A DNA stretch of 64,000 bases from positions 23,671 to 87,670 of the forward strand of contig MNCI01012738.1 of assembly GCA_015680685.1 (NCBI GenBank), read 5' to 3'. The notes under the pieces are model-generated. The model was not told the origin of the DNA and ran no database searches. It saw only the letters and a list, made by a program, of their open reading frames with translations. This DNA is from Gnetum montanum. Lineage: Eukaryota > Streptophyta > Gnetopsida > Gnetales > Gnetaceae. Below, one piece after another: positions 48,901 through 60,487 of this stretch (position 1 is its first letter; the number at the start of each line of letters is the position of its first letter). The position numbers and the translations under genes were made by a program.

Positions 48901-49021
48901 GGAAGGTCATTACATGGTCACTAAACCCTTCAGGAATGGAGCCTTCAAGCTGGCGGACATGAATGACAATGAGTTTGCCAACCCAGTGAATCACTCGTAT
49001 CTCAAGTTGTACTACATTTGA
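48901..49021 (+). pseudogene. pol: Element D integrase C-terminus (resumes after insertion)
   Basis: Reads on from GGAAG as VITWSLNPSG-like sequence, then GAFKLADMNDNEFANPVNHS and YLKLYYI before TGA. The same ending occurs in A, B and E, which proves the interruption. Confidence 0.85.
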
Positions 49022-49029
49022 AGCATAAT

Positions 49030-49330
49030 GGCAGCAACAGCAACCGTCTGCTACGACGATAAATTGGCAATCGCACCAAGCAGCATCCGCAATGACGATA
49101 AACTAGCAGCATCGAGCAGTGTCTGCTACGATGTTAAACTGGCAGCAACCATCCGCTATGACATAAAACTTGCATTGCTAGTCCACTATGACTATAAAAT
49201 GGCACTGCTCATCCACTACAATGTTAAACTGGCATGTACAGTCCGCTAGGACCTTAAACCAGCACAGAGGTACAATGGGACCTTAAACTAGCACATGGTC
49301 TACCAAGACCTTAAACTAGGTCCGCGTCAC
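49030..49330 (+). repeat. Element D 3' UTR array (GCTACGACGATAAACTGGCA type)
   Basis: Eight to nine units of about 30-35 bp with a (G/A)TCCGCTA(C/T)GA core and TAAACTGGCA, starting directly after the integrase stop. Confidence 0.85.
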
Positions 49331-50257
49331 ATACCAGCACCAAATACACATTGAACGAGTGGGCATGATGCTGACATGTGGGTGGGACGTTGTAGCTCTA
49401 GAATGTGGTTCATGACACACTGAGAACGTAGTCTGGGGCACATACAATGCTACCACCCTTGGAATCATGTTCACCCTCTGAAGATGCCGTATGGAATTAT
49501 ACTGGCCCTCTGAACCTACCGTCTCCACGACCCATCGTCCTGACGGTGGTCCCTGTGCTAGTTCTCGCATCTGGAGTTCCAGCAGTATTATGGCCTAGCC
49601 ACAATATTGTTACTCTCCAGACCCCTTCCAACACCTCAGCTCACACGAATTTTAGCTATGTGGTAGTTGATCCCATAGCTAAACTAAGAATGCATGCCTT
49701 TGGTAGGGATTCCAAAGCATTCACACCCGCAGCAACTCTTGGTGCCTCGAAGACTAGCTCCCCTATGCCAGTGCTGTCAAGGTCACTACTGGCCTACCTG
49801 CTTTGGACATCGTACACCAACACCAATGTCCAATAGCTGCAACAACACCAACATCCAGCAAGACCTTTGCCCCTGGGGGCACGTCTCGTGACAACAGCAA
49901 ATGCTACAGCGTTGCGAAGTGAGTGCCTCAGCTAGCTTAGCTACTTTAGAGTGCAAATTCCATGACGTGCATAATGCAACTCATCATGTGGAAATCATTT
50001 ATAAGCTGGTCAAAACCCTTCACAGATGTAACAAAACTCATCTTGCGAAGGAAACACTTGTCCTACGAGAGGTTGAAGAACAGCGCCAGCCAAAGATGAA
50101 AATGCAAACGAGCCCCTCAGAGCACTTTGACAAGGAACTCTTCTAAACATCATCTTTTCTCTCTGCCTTAACCTCTGCAAAACCATTGCAACACTCTCAA
50201 GTGCAGCCAAGCAATGTCTCAACACTCACCGAGCGACAACCTCAGCATTTCACCTAC
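49331..50257 (+). other. Element D 3' UTR with unassigned frames
   Basis: Two sense frames, 49447-49836 (129 codons) and 49901-50146 (81 codons, Lys/Glu-rich), have no family I recognise. They could be remnants of a 3' accessory frame. Nothing else is clear. Confidence 0.3.
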
Positions 50258-50338
50258 TGTGGTGTTTCGTATTCTTTGTCAACATCTAATGAGCTTGTTG
50301 TCCAGATGTTGATAAAGAGGGGCCAATGAAACACCTCA
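50258..50338 (+). promoter_or_regulatory. Polypurine tract inside a stem-loop at the 3' LTR border (D)
   Basis: The inner stem CTTTGTCAACATCT (50274-50287) pairs with AGATGTTGATAAAG (50304-50317) at 14 of 14 with one G-U, although six bases differ from C. The outer stem GGTGTTTC (50261-50268) pairs with GAAACACC (50328-50335). The polypurine tract AAAGAGGGGCCAA ends at 50326. Confidence 0.8.
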
Positions 50339-51962
50339 AAAAATTCAAAGTCATTCTTGCTTCACCACGCCTTGCAATTCATGTAGCACCACTATAGTTC
50401 TTTAGGAGGAGAACATTCTGAGTTGAGGCCGGCCAGTTTGAAAAATTTTCTACTTTAGGTGAAAATAGGCTCTACGGGTCATCCTACCTACCCACTTAAG
50501 TAGTGTGCCAAGCCGACAACCTACTTAGAAGCAAAGTGTGGAGTTGGCAATAGCATTCTGGATACATGAAATAGTTCGACAAATTTTCTAAGTCACGAAG
50601 TCTGCTACGCTACGCTATGCCTCGCTATGTAGCATAGCAAGCCTCAGAAGACAATTACAGAATGAAGTGCGATGCTACGCTACGTAACGTAGCGTAGCAT
50701 GGCAACAGCTTCATAGCCAATCCCCACACCCAATTTTAAGTCCTTCAACAATGTCCCTTTCCATCAGGGAGTGGTGGAAAATGTCTACTACTACGCTACA
50801 TTAAGCTACATGGCGCAGCGATGCGTGGCAATCCTATGAAAGAGATAGAAGGTAGCTCAAAGGGCAGAATCAGCAAGTTTGCAAGTCTCGCGGAAGCAAC
50901 ATTTGCAAATCGATAAAGTTTTCGCAACTAAGGTTGGTTGCTATGCTATGTAGCATAGCAAACATGCAACACACATGTAGCGGAACGCACGACAAGATGC
51001 CACTCTTTGCTAAGCATGCTATGCTACAAAGCACAGCAAGGCATGCGGGTGGTTGTGCGACATCAATGCACTTCACCTAATTGGACCATTGGCACATGCC
51101 TCCAAACACTGACAGCATAATTATGGTGTAATTACGGCATGGCAGACTCACAGTTACGGAATAAGAGGCTTGCATTACAACGGTCATGTAGGTCCAACGG
51201 TCATACATGGCACGTGTGGCACCAGCAAGTCAACGTGGACCGAGGGCACATGGTGTCCAAACCATCCCTTTTATGTGCCCTTCATCCTATAAATACCCCA
51301 ACAAGTAGCATTCAAAGGGTCCAAATTTTTCCTAACAATAATCATTTAGAAAGTTCGAAGATTCTCTAGATTCTTCGAGTTTTCCTCTCTCTAGCACTCA
51401 AGTTCTTTTCTCGGCACACTGTAACACTGAGCATTGTAAGCTTTCTATTTGACACTGCAAATATTTAGCATTTTTAGCTGGCATTTTGTTCCACCCCATG
51501 TCAACCATCTTGGTAGAATCCTTGCATTGTCAACGCCCAAGGCCACGCCCAAGCGCGCAACCTATTTTTCTCTACATGTCTTGGTTACTCTTGGGATCTC
51601 TGCACTCCACCACGTTGTGCAACTAACTATATCCACCCTGACAGAGCAAGCTTTTAGCTTTGGAGTGGTGCATTTTTCTAACTATATTTTACTTTGTTTC
51701 CTGCTTATTGTTGTGTTTTGCACCCCTTTATCTTCTTTATTTACTTTCAATAATTACTCCACATCTTCGTTCCTATTTCAAAAATATATGTTACAAAAGG
51801 CTATATAGACGTTGATTAAGTCCCTGTCTGATCGACCAAACCATTCAAGGCACCCCGTATCTGCACACACCCAACATGGCCCTCCCACTGGTACGGGGTG
51901 GAAACTGTCATGCTCGCCGACCCCTCAATGTTTTCCAACTGCTGACATTTTCGGTCGTTACA
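50327..51962 (+). mobile_element. Element D 3' LTR (subfamily 2)
   Basis: Starts TGAAACACCTC and ends CGGTCGTTACA. It contains TACGCTACGCTA arrays (50600-50830, 50940-51040), a long palindrome (50672-50700) and a TATA box (TATAAATA, 51288-51295). By eye it is about 80% like the LTR at 56861-58512. Element F follows directly. Confidence 0.85.
50672..50700. repeat. 29-bp perfect palindrome in D LTR
   Basis: ATGCTACGCTACGT, one A, then ACGTAGCGTAGCAT: two perfect 14-base arms. The LTR at 57200-57230 keeps TGCTACGCTA/TAGCGTAGCA arms around a changed centre. Confidence 0.9.
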
Positions 51963-54900
51963 CCTTGGTCTACTTTAATGAAGAAATTGAAGAATTTGTA
52001 AGATATTTTTAATGAATAAGAAATCAACCTCCTTTACCATTCCAACAGAGACCATTTTATCAACCATCAGCACTAGTTTCTCAAAAAAATTATAAACCAT
52101 TTAGAAATCTAGTTAACAACCAATTGGATCATTTAACTTAAATTTTAATGGATTTCATAGAGAAGAATAGATAATTTGTGGTCCAAAAAAAAAAAGATTC
52201 CAAGATTTAACTAAAAGTGACTTACCTTCCCAGCCTAAATCAAATCCCAAAAATCAAAGAAAAGGTAAGGAACAATTACATTCTATTACCAAAAGAATTG
52301 GAAAAACTATTGAACCTAAGCCTATTAAGAAATTTAGCTTCAAGAATAAAGTTGAAGAGGCACAAAGGGAGGATTAATCATATAAAACACCTACATTAAA
52401 CAAGGAGGTAAGTAAAGAACCAATGGAGATAGGGTTTAAACATCAACCTTAAACATTTTTCTCATCCTTAAATAGAAAACTAATTTCACCATAATTCCCT
52501 AGAAGGCCGCAAGAAGATTTTTTTCACTAAGATACATATTGATAAAAAAGTTTAAAGAATTATATTTACATAGTTCCCTTGAGTAAGATGGAAAGGATAC
52601 ATCACTTTATGCCAAATATTTAAGGGAATTATGTACAAAAAGAAGGAAATAAAATATTCCTAGACAAGTATATTTATTTGATAACTTATCTAAACTTATA
52701 AAAAGTCATGAAATTCCAAAAGAACAAGATCCACAAGTTCCAACTATTCCTATAAAAATTAATGGAAAAAACTAACAAAAATACCCTATTAGATCTAGGT
52801 GCTAGCATTAACATCATGCCACTTAAAATGGCCAAGATGCTAGACTTGGCAAATATTAGGAAAGTAAACATGTTAATTTTCTTATCCAATGGCTCAATTT
52901 TTAAACCTATAGAAGTAGTAGAAGATTTAATAGTGGAAGTATAAAAGGGAAAATACCCTATGGATTTTGTTGTATTAGAGGTCAAGGACCTAGATTATTT
53001 CCCCATTATTCTAGGAAGACCCTAGTTAGCAACAATTGATGCAATAATTAATTGTAGATGAGGAAGCTTCAATTAACATTTGCTAACCTCACCTTTATAC
53101 TTAATATCTTTGATAAAGCAAAGGAGGATAGAATAAATCAAGATATTATAGAATCTATGATGCTATATACAATGCCAACATCTATCATGGCTAAGGATAG
53201 GAAAACATTAGTACTTGATAATTTTGAGAAGGGACCCTTACATTCTTTCACAACTAAAAAATTGAACTTCTTAGATTAAATTTGAAATTTGGAAGTATTG
53301 GGGATATTATTAAACCACCACTTACAAAATATTTAGAACTTCAGGAAGTACCTAACACTCTTAATTATGTTTTCCTTGATGAAAATAAACCATTAATAAT
53401 AAACTCTCAAGTATTTAATAATCAAGAAATCTAATTAATTAGGATTTTAAAAAGAAAATCCATAGCATTTTCATGGAGTTATAAGGATCTCCATCAAGGA
53501 ATTTCATCCAACATATGTCAAAATTGTATCTATCTAGAGGAAAATGTTAAACTAGTTAGAATTTCTCCTAGATGAATCAATCTAGCCTTGAAGAAAATCA
53601 TTAAAGATGAAATTTCTAGACTTTAAAAGGAACAAATTATCTATCCAATAGCTAATAGTAAATGGATGATTCCCATCATAGTGGTTCCCAAGAAGGGAGA
53701 AAAATGTGAGTTTGTGTAGATTATAAGAAACTTAATCAAACCACTAAAAAGGATCATTTTCCCCTACTTTATATAGCCTAAATTTAGAAAAGATTAGAAG
53801 GGCATGAATATTATAGTTTTATAAATGGGTTTATTGGTTACAACCAAATGTCCATTACACCAAAATATCAACATCAAACAACTTTTCCTTCTCCATATGG
53901 TACTTTTGCTTATAGAAAAATGTTTTTTGGTCTTTGTAATGTACCTGCTACCTTTCAAAGAGATATCAGATCAATCTCTTTTGATATGTTAGAGGAACAC
54001 ATGAAGGTATTTATGGATAATTTCTCATTATACGAAAGATACCTATGAACAAATGTTATATTGATTAGAATATGTATTTGATAGATGTATAAAAAAACAT
54101 AAAATTAAGTTGGGAAAAGAGTATTTGATAGTAACAAGATGTGTAGTTTTAGGACATGTAATCTCTAAGGAAGGAATTAAAATGGACAATGAAAAAGTAA
54201 AGGTAATCTCTACACTTTCAGCCCCAACCAAGTTAAGAATACTTTAGTCTTTCTTAGGTCATCTTGGATATTATAGATGGTTCATCAAAGACTATTCAAA
54301 ATTTGCTAAATCCATTTATAATCTTTTAAAGCAAGATGTTTCCTTCACATAGACTGATGAATGCCAAAAAAGTATTTTACAAACTTAAGGAAAAAATAAC
54401 TATTGCTTTAGTTCTTAATTTGTCTAATTAAAACTTTCATTTTGAATGAATGTGTGATACTAGTGACACGGCTATTGGGGTAGTTTTGGGTAAATACATA
54501 GAAAATAAACCAAGAGTAATTTACAATGTTTCAAAAAGTTTAGATCGAGCCTAGGTAAATTACACAACTATAGAAAAAGAACTTTTAGCAATTGTATATG
54601 CTTTAGATAAGATTAGAAATTATTTAATAGGATATAAAACTAGGGTATATATTGATCATTTTTTTATAAAGTTCCTTGCAACTAAAAAGATAGATAATGC
54701 TAGGGCTATGACATGGTGTGTTCTACTCCAAGAATTTGATCTTGATATTCTGTTAAAAGGAGTACAAAAAATATTGTAACAAATAACCTTTCTAGACTAA
54801 AAAATCTAGAGGAATATAGGATAAGAGAATTTTTTAATGATCAATTTCCTACTAAACAACTCTTTTTAGCACAAAAAGATTCTTGGTTCATAGACATAGC

Positions 54901-56860
54901 AAAATACTTGACCACAATGAAAACACCAACTCAATGGAGTGAAGAAGAAAAGATGTCCTTTCTAAGAAGAATCTCAAAGTATATTTGGAATGAATCATAT
55001 CTCTATTGAATATGTAAGGATGATGTGGTAACAAGATGTATTGCAAAAGAGGAAAAACAAGAAATATTACATGTGTCATGATGATTTTGAAGGTGGAAAT
55101 TTCGATAGTCATAGAACAACTATGAAAATACTACAAAGTAGATTTTATTTTCCCACTATTTTTAAAGATCCTCATATATATGTTCAAGGATGTGACAAGT
55201 ATCAAAGAAAATGATAAGAAGATAAGAAATTCCACTCAATCACATCTTAATAACAGAACCTTTCAATGTATGGGGTATAATTTTTTTCGGATCATTCCCA
55301 CCTTTCAATGGATGCTAGTACATTTTACTATGTATAGATTATGTTACTAAATTAATAGAGGCTATAGCTACTCCAAAAAATGATGTTAAGGTATTTGTAT
55401 CTTTTCTAAGCAACCACATCTTAACATGATTTGGAACTTTACGAGATATTATTAGTGATCAGGAAACCCACTTTTTAAATAAAATAATGGAAAAATCTCT
55501 TAATTATTATGGAATACAATATAAGATAGCCATTGCCAATCATCTGCAAAAAAAAAATGGTTAAGTTGAAAATGCTAATAGAATTATTCTAAAAATCTTA
55601 ACTAAAACTATTTGTGCTAAAAGGAAAGACTAGTCTAGAAAATCATGAGATGCACTTTGGACCTATATAATTACTTACAAACCAAATTTATGATATTCAC
55701 ATTATCAATTGATTTATGATAAATAATTTTTATTTCCCATTGAAATAAAATATTAATCCCTAAGATTAGCACATTGACTAAGTTTTCATGAAGAAATGAA
55801 TTAAGACTTTATACTGACAAAATTACATGAACTCGATGAAGTATGAATGCATGCACTTAATAAACAAAGAATCGTTAAGAAAAAATGAAATGTATGCATG
55901 ATAAAAACATACTAAAGAAGCACTTCATAGAAGAAGATAAAATCTTATTATATAACATGATATTACATAAATTTCTAGGGAAACTAACAACTCATTGGGA
56001 AGGCCCATACCTAGTATTACAACTCCATAGCAATGGTAGCATTCTAATTGCACCCATGGAAGACCTATCTACGTCACTCCTAGTAAATTGCAAAAGACTT
56101 AAGAATTACCATCAACATCAAATAGAAGAAGTTTGGGAGGATGAGATAGTGGAATTAAATGATTCTAATTATCCTATAGAGAAATCACATGATCAAAATG
56201 TTCAAGTAGAAGTTAAAGCAATGGAAAATAATTTCAAACATGTAGTCTATTCCATGATTTAAAATAATTAAGGAACAACACATATTCTATAACTTTTACC
56301 TTGAAAAATGTAAAGGGAAATAGGAAATCTTGCTGTTATTTGGGACTATAAAGAATTTAGTATCATCATGTCTAAAATGCAAGGGAGAAGGATAAATACC
56401 CCTATCTTGAGATAGGTTCAATCAAATCCAAAATTCATCTAAGGATGAGCCTTTGATTAATAATCAAATAAATCACACATAATAAATTGTATTGTCTTTT
56501 GAACAACATTCCTTAGGTCTTAAGTTGCACAAGTTAGGGGCAAAATAACTAGATATAGGATAATTTTTACATGTGTATGATTTCTATTAGTTAGTTAACC
56601 AAATAGTCAACAAGGTGGAAAAGGGTGTGTTATATTGGGTCTAGCATCTAAGGTGGTAAAAAAGTTTGACATTATGAAATAAGATCAGTACCCATGTGAG
56701 AAATCCATATAATTGAACAAATGCAAAATAAAATTAACTTTCATAAAACCCTCATGATTGAATTAGTCCAAGTATAGAAATTCTATTTTGGAAAAAATAA
56801 ACTTTTAAAATAAATATAGAAGAATCAAAAAATGTCCCCACAAGAAGCTTCAATCATAAG
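51963..56860 (+). pseudogene. Element F: decayed Athila-like Ty3 internal region (gag end to integrase)
   Basis: AT-rich compared with its neighbours and heavily mutated. A retropepsin remnant has LLDLGASINIMPL (52785-52830) and FPIILGRP. RT shows PYGTFAYRKMFFGLCNVPAT and an active-site FMDN in place of FMDD (53840-54030). The RT-linked RNase H segment (TAIGVVLG, ELLAIVYALDKIRNY) lies at 54450-54650. Integrase pieces run over 55250-55700, and the C-terminal WEGPYLVLQLHSNG is at 55990-56040. There is one RNase H, unlike A-E. I see no LTR of its own; D and the LTR at 56861 interrupt or end it. The last 600 bases are unassigned. Confidence 0.7.
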
Positions 56861-58512
56861 TGAAACACCCCAAAAAATGCAAAATCATCCTTGCTTCATC
56901 AAGCCTTCCAATCTGCGCTAGCACTACAGAAGTTCATCAGGACCAAAACGCTCTAAGTCTAGGCCGGCCAGTTCAGCAAATTTTCTACTTTAGGTATAAA
57001 CAGGCTCTACGGCTCACCCTACCTGTTTGCCTAAGTAGCTTGTCCAGTTGACAGCCTACTCAGAAACGGCTTGGAGTTGGCAGCAGCATTCTGGGTGCAC
57101 TAGGAACAATTCTGCAAGTTTTCTAAGTCACGAAGTCTGCTATGCTACGCTATGCCTTGTAGTGTAGCAAGCTTCAGAAGACGATGGCAGAACGAAGTGC
57201 TACGCTATGCTACACCACGTAGCGTAGCATGGCAAAAACTTCACCACCACTCCCCTCGCCTAATTTTAAGTTCTGCAATGATGTCCCTTTCTGTTAGGAA
57301 GTAGTGGACCATGTCTGCTACTACACTACACTGAGCTACATGGTGCAGCAAGGCATAGCAATCCTATTGAAGGGACAGAAGGTAGCTCAAAGGGCAGAAT
57401 CAGTGAAGTTCGCAAGACTTGCATCACAAAAGATAAAGTTTGCAAATCGTCAAGACTTTCATGACCAAGGCCAGTTGCTATGCTACGTAGCATAGCATAG
57501 CGTAGCAAGAAACACACGTGTAGTAGAATGTGCAATAAGGTGCTATGCTACGCCAAGCATGCTACACTACAAAGCACAGTAAGGCATGTCGGTGGTTGTG
57601 CGACATCGATGCACTTCACCTAATCAGACCATTAGCGCACGTCTCCAGACGATGACGGTGTAATTACAGTGTGGAAGGATCATAGCTATTGCATGATAGG
57701 TTCGCATTACAATGGTCTTGTAGGTCCAATGATCATACATGATGCGAGTGGCACCAACAAGTCAATGCGTGTCCTTTGGCCCTATAAATACCCCGAGAAA
57801 TAGCATTCAAAGGGTTAAAATTTTTTGAACAAAACAGCATTCAAAGAGCTCAGAAGTTTTTGGAAAACAACATTCAAAAGAGGTCTAATCCCTGATCCGG
57901 TTGACACTCCTTCATTAAGTCCCCTACTCTCTTTCTCTGGCATTCAAGTTCCCTCCCTGGTACATTATAACACCAAGCATTGTAAGCTTCCTATTTGACA
58001 CTGCAAACAGTTAGCACGTTTAGCTAACATTTTGTTCTATCCCCCCTTTTCTACCACCTTGGTAGAACCCCTATACTATCAACATCTAATTCCATGCCAA
58101 AGTGCACCACCTGCTTTGCTGGACACATCCTGGTTACTCTCAGGATCTCTGCACTCCGTCACATTGTGCAACCGATTGTATCTGCCCTGACAAAGCAAAC
58201 TTGTAGCTTCGGAGCGGTGCATGTTTCTAACTACACTTTACTTTATTTCTTGCTTATCGTCTCATGATACACTATTCTTTCTTCTTTATTCATTTTCAAG
58301 CATTAATTCACATTTCGTTTCTGTTTCAAAATATATATGTTGCAAAAGGCTATATAGACGCTTACATAAGTCCCTGTCTGATCGACTAGACCATTCAGGG
58401 TTCCCCGTATCTGCACACACCCAGCATGACCCTCCCGTGGGTATGTGATCAAAATTTTTGCACCCGCCAACCCCCCAGTGTGTTCCCGCCATCGACGTTT
58501 TCAATCACTACA
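56861..58512 (+). mobile_element. Subfamily 2 LTR next to element E
   Basis: TGAAACACCCC start and ATCACTACA end, with TATA box TATAAATA at 57783-57790 and TACGCTA arrays (57125-57240, 57475-57570). No polypurine tract precedes it and no primer site follows, so it is not an ordinary 3' or intact 5' LTR. The next bases belong to the antisense gene of E. Confidence 0.75.
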
Positions 58513-59802
58513 CACACAATCACACTAAAATGGTGAAGAAGGAACTCTAGGAAGTCCCGTGCACCCTCCCAAAACCAGACCACCTGATGCCCTACCCATG
58601 CATGGGGAGGGGGAACATTGGCCATGGGTTCACTAAGGTAGCTTAGGACTCCTACCAGCTCAAGGATAATCAAAATGGGTTTTAGCATGACCCTATGCAA
58701 TACAACAAGAAAACGTTAGTGCAACATTCAAGTGACGATTACCTAGTAGCATAGAATAACCCCTGCTATACAATTTTTCCCTTAGGCATGAAACAATAAG
58801 TTCTTAGTAAAATAGAATTAAACATTACATGTAGCGTAGCAAAGTGTCATGCATAGCTTAGCATAGCGGCTGCACCCGACAGTGTAACAGTTACACACTG
58901 CATAGCATAGCCCAACATAGTGTACCCTATATAACATAGCATAACAGTTACACTTTGCATAAGGGCAACGGCTGCAGTACGTGCAGCGTAGCGGGATGCC
59001 CATACCTCGAGTAAGCATAGAAAAGTGGTAAGCATAGTAAAATATTAACAAGCGTAGTAGAGTAACAGTATCAACAACATAGAAGCATAACAGGTCTACT
59101 GGCATAGCCATGTAGTGGGCCTATCAGTGTAGCTGCATAGCAACTATGAAAACTAGGGTAGCGTAGCATAACAAGAACTAAAATGTAACAATCTATCAGT
59201 GCCAATGACCAAAACAACATGGCCTACAAAAAAGAACTCACAACATTCTTGTTGTCCCAACCTTTCCCCATCACATGAAATATGGCCAGGCCAAACACAG
59301 ACATAATAAACTCTCCCTTTGCTCGTGCTACGCTATGTTGGGCATGTGCTATGCTGCCTTGAAACTTTGCAAACAAACAATCCCTTCTAAAGGTGGTACG
59401 CTATGATGAGCATGTGCTACACTGCCCAGAACCACCCAAACCCCTGCGATAGTGCAGTGACCATTCTTAACAATGGTGGCTAGGGTGGTACCACATGCAG
59501 CCATAGCGTAGCAACCGTACGGCCACTGCAGCCAGAGTGGTGATAGTAAGCATGTGGCTTAGTGGCAGCAAAAGCAATGATAAAAGTTGCAGCAATGATA
59601 ACTGTGATGGCCAAAATAGTAATGGCAATGGAAATCTAACCTGATACATCACATAATGAAAATGAGGGTAGCGTAACACTTACCAGGTGGATGGACACTC
59701 TGACCTTTCCTCAACGCATGCCTTGGAGAGGTGTCCCAGGGTGTGCTTCACCTCATCCACCCTAGCAAGACCTTGATGCATGCGTTCACTTTTGCATGCC
59801 AT
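58513..59802 (-). pseudogene. Antisense gene of element E, 5' exons only
   Basis: Exon 1 (59802-59684) begins MACKSERMHQGLARVDEVKH, parallel to MAPKTHLALARVEEVKK in D, and ends at CACCTG/GTAAGTG. Intron 1 (to about 58690) is full of TAGCATAGCG units. Exon 2 starts after TGCATAG with HAKTHFDYP-type sequence; its open frame reads PILIILELVGVLSYL, then GARDFLEFLLHHF, as in C and D. The gene is cut by the LTR at 58512, so everything downstream is missing. Confidence 0.65.
58800..59180. repeat. TAGCATAGCGTAGC array in intron 1 of the E antisense gene
   Basis: Dense GCATAGC/GTAGCG units like those in the subfamily 2 LTRs. Scattered copies also occur at 59325-59420, 59500 and 60000-60080. Confidence 0.75.
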
Positions 59803-59941
59803 TGCTTACTCACAAACTCGGGTGTGTCAGTTGTATCAACTACTACACTACGCCTGTTATGCTCTCTCTCAGTTTGATCATGCTACACTCTGGTTGTTGG
59901 CTCTGACAATGAAAATGACAAATTTACCAAGGGGTAATCCC

Positions 59942-59951
59942 CTATTTATAG
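59942..59951 (-). promoter_or_regulatory. TATA box of the E antisense gene
   Basis: CTATAAATAG on the reverse strand, about 140 bases upstream of the ATG at 59802, followed by GGGATTACCC. It is the clearest antisense promoter in the window. Confidence 0.65.
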
Positions 59952-60099
59952 CCAAAATAGTAAAAAAATTGTTACTTTCATGTCTTGCATAACATGGAAC
60001 CCCGCTGCAGCATAGCATTATAGTAGCATAGCATGTCCCTGCTATAGCATAGCACTCAACTGTAGCGCAGCAAGCAGGTCCACTAAAATTTTCACTTCA

Positions 60100-60385
60100 T
60101 CTTTACAAACTTTGCATGGTTATGGTCCACCATGACCTTTTATCGGCAATTTTAGCATTTTTTTTACATTTTAAACATTGTTAACAATCCCTAAGACCTT
60201 AAAATGGCAACTTTAATTCACAAATTTTTCATAGTAACGGTCCGCTACAACCTTAAACTGGCAACTCTAACATCTCCTTTATATTCTAAACCTGTTAACA
60301 GTCAGCTACAACCTTAAACTAGCAATACTAAAATCTAATTTTGCATTGTTGCGGTCCATTAAGACCTTAAACTAGAAATTATGTT
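60100..60385 (+). repeat. Element E right spacer array (GACCTTAAACTGGCA)
   Basis: Five units of GGTCCGCTACAACCTTAAAC followed by TGGCA or TAGCA, spaced 60-70 bp apart, between the antisense promoter and pol. Confidence 0.85.
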
Positions 60386-60487
60386 ACACCACATGATTAC
60401 CTTGTCTACATTTTATTGCATGATTACTCTATTAAACAAGTACCACTTGACATTTTCTTGTTTGATGATTTTGTAGGAGTGCTTTGA

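Noticed and set aside
56263-56860. A 3' LTR belonging to element F
   Set aside because: I found no matching 5' copy, no clear TG..CA border and no convincing polypurine tract in this AT-rich stretch.
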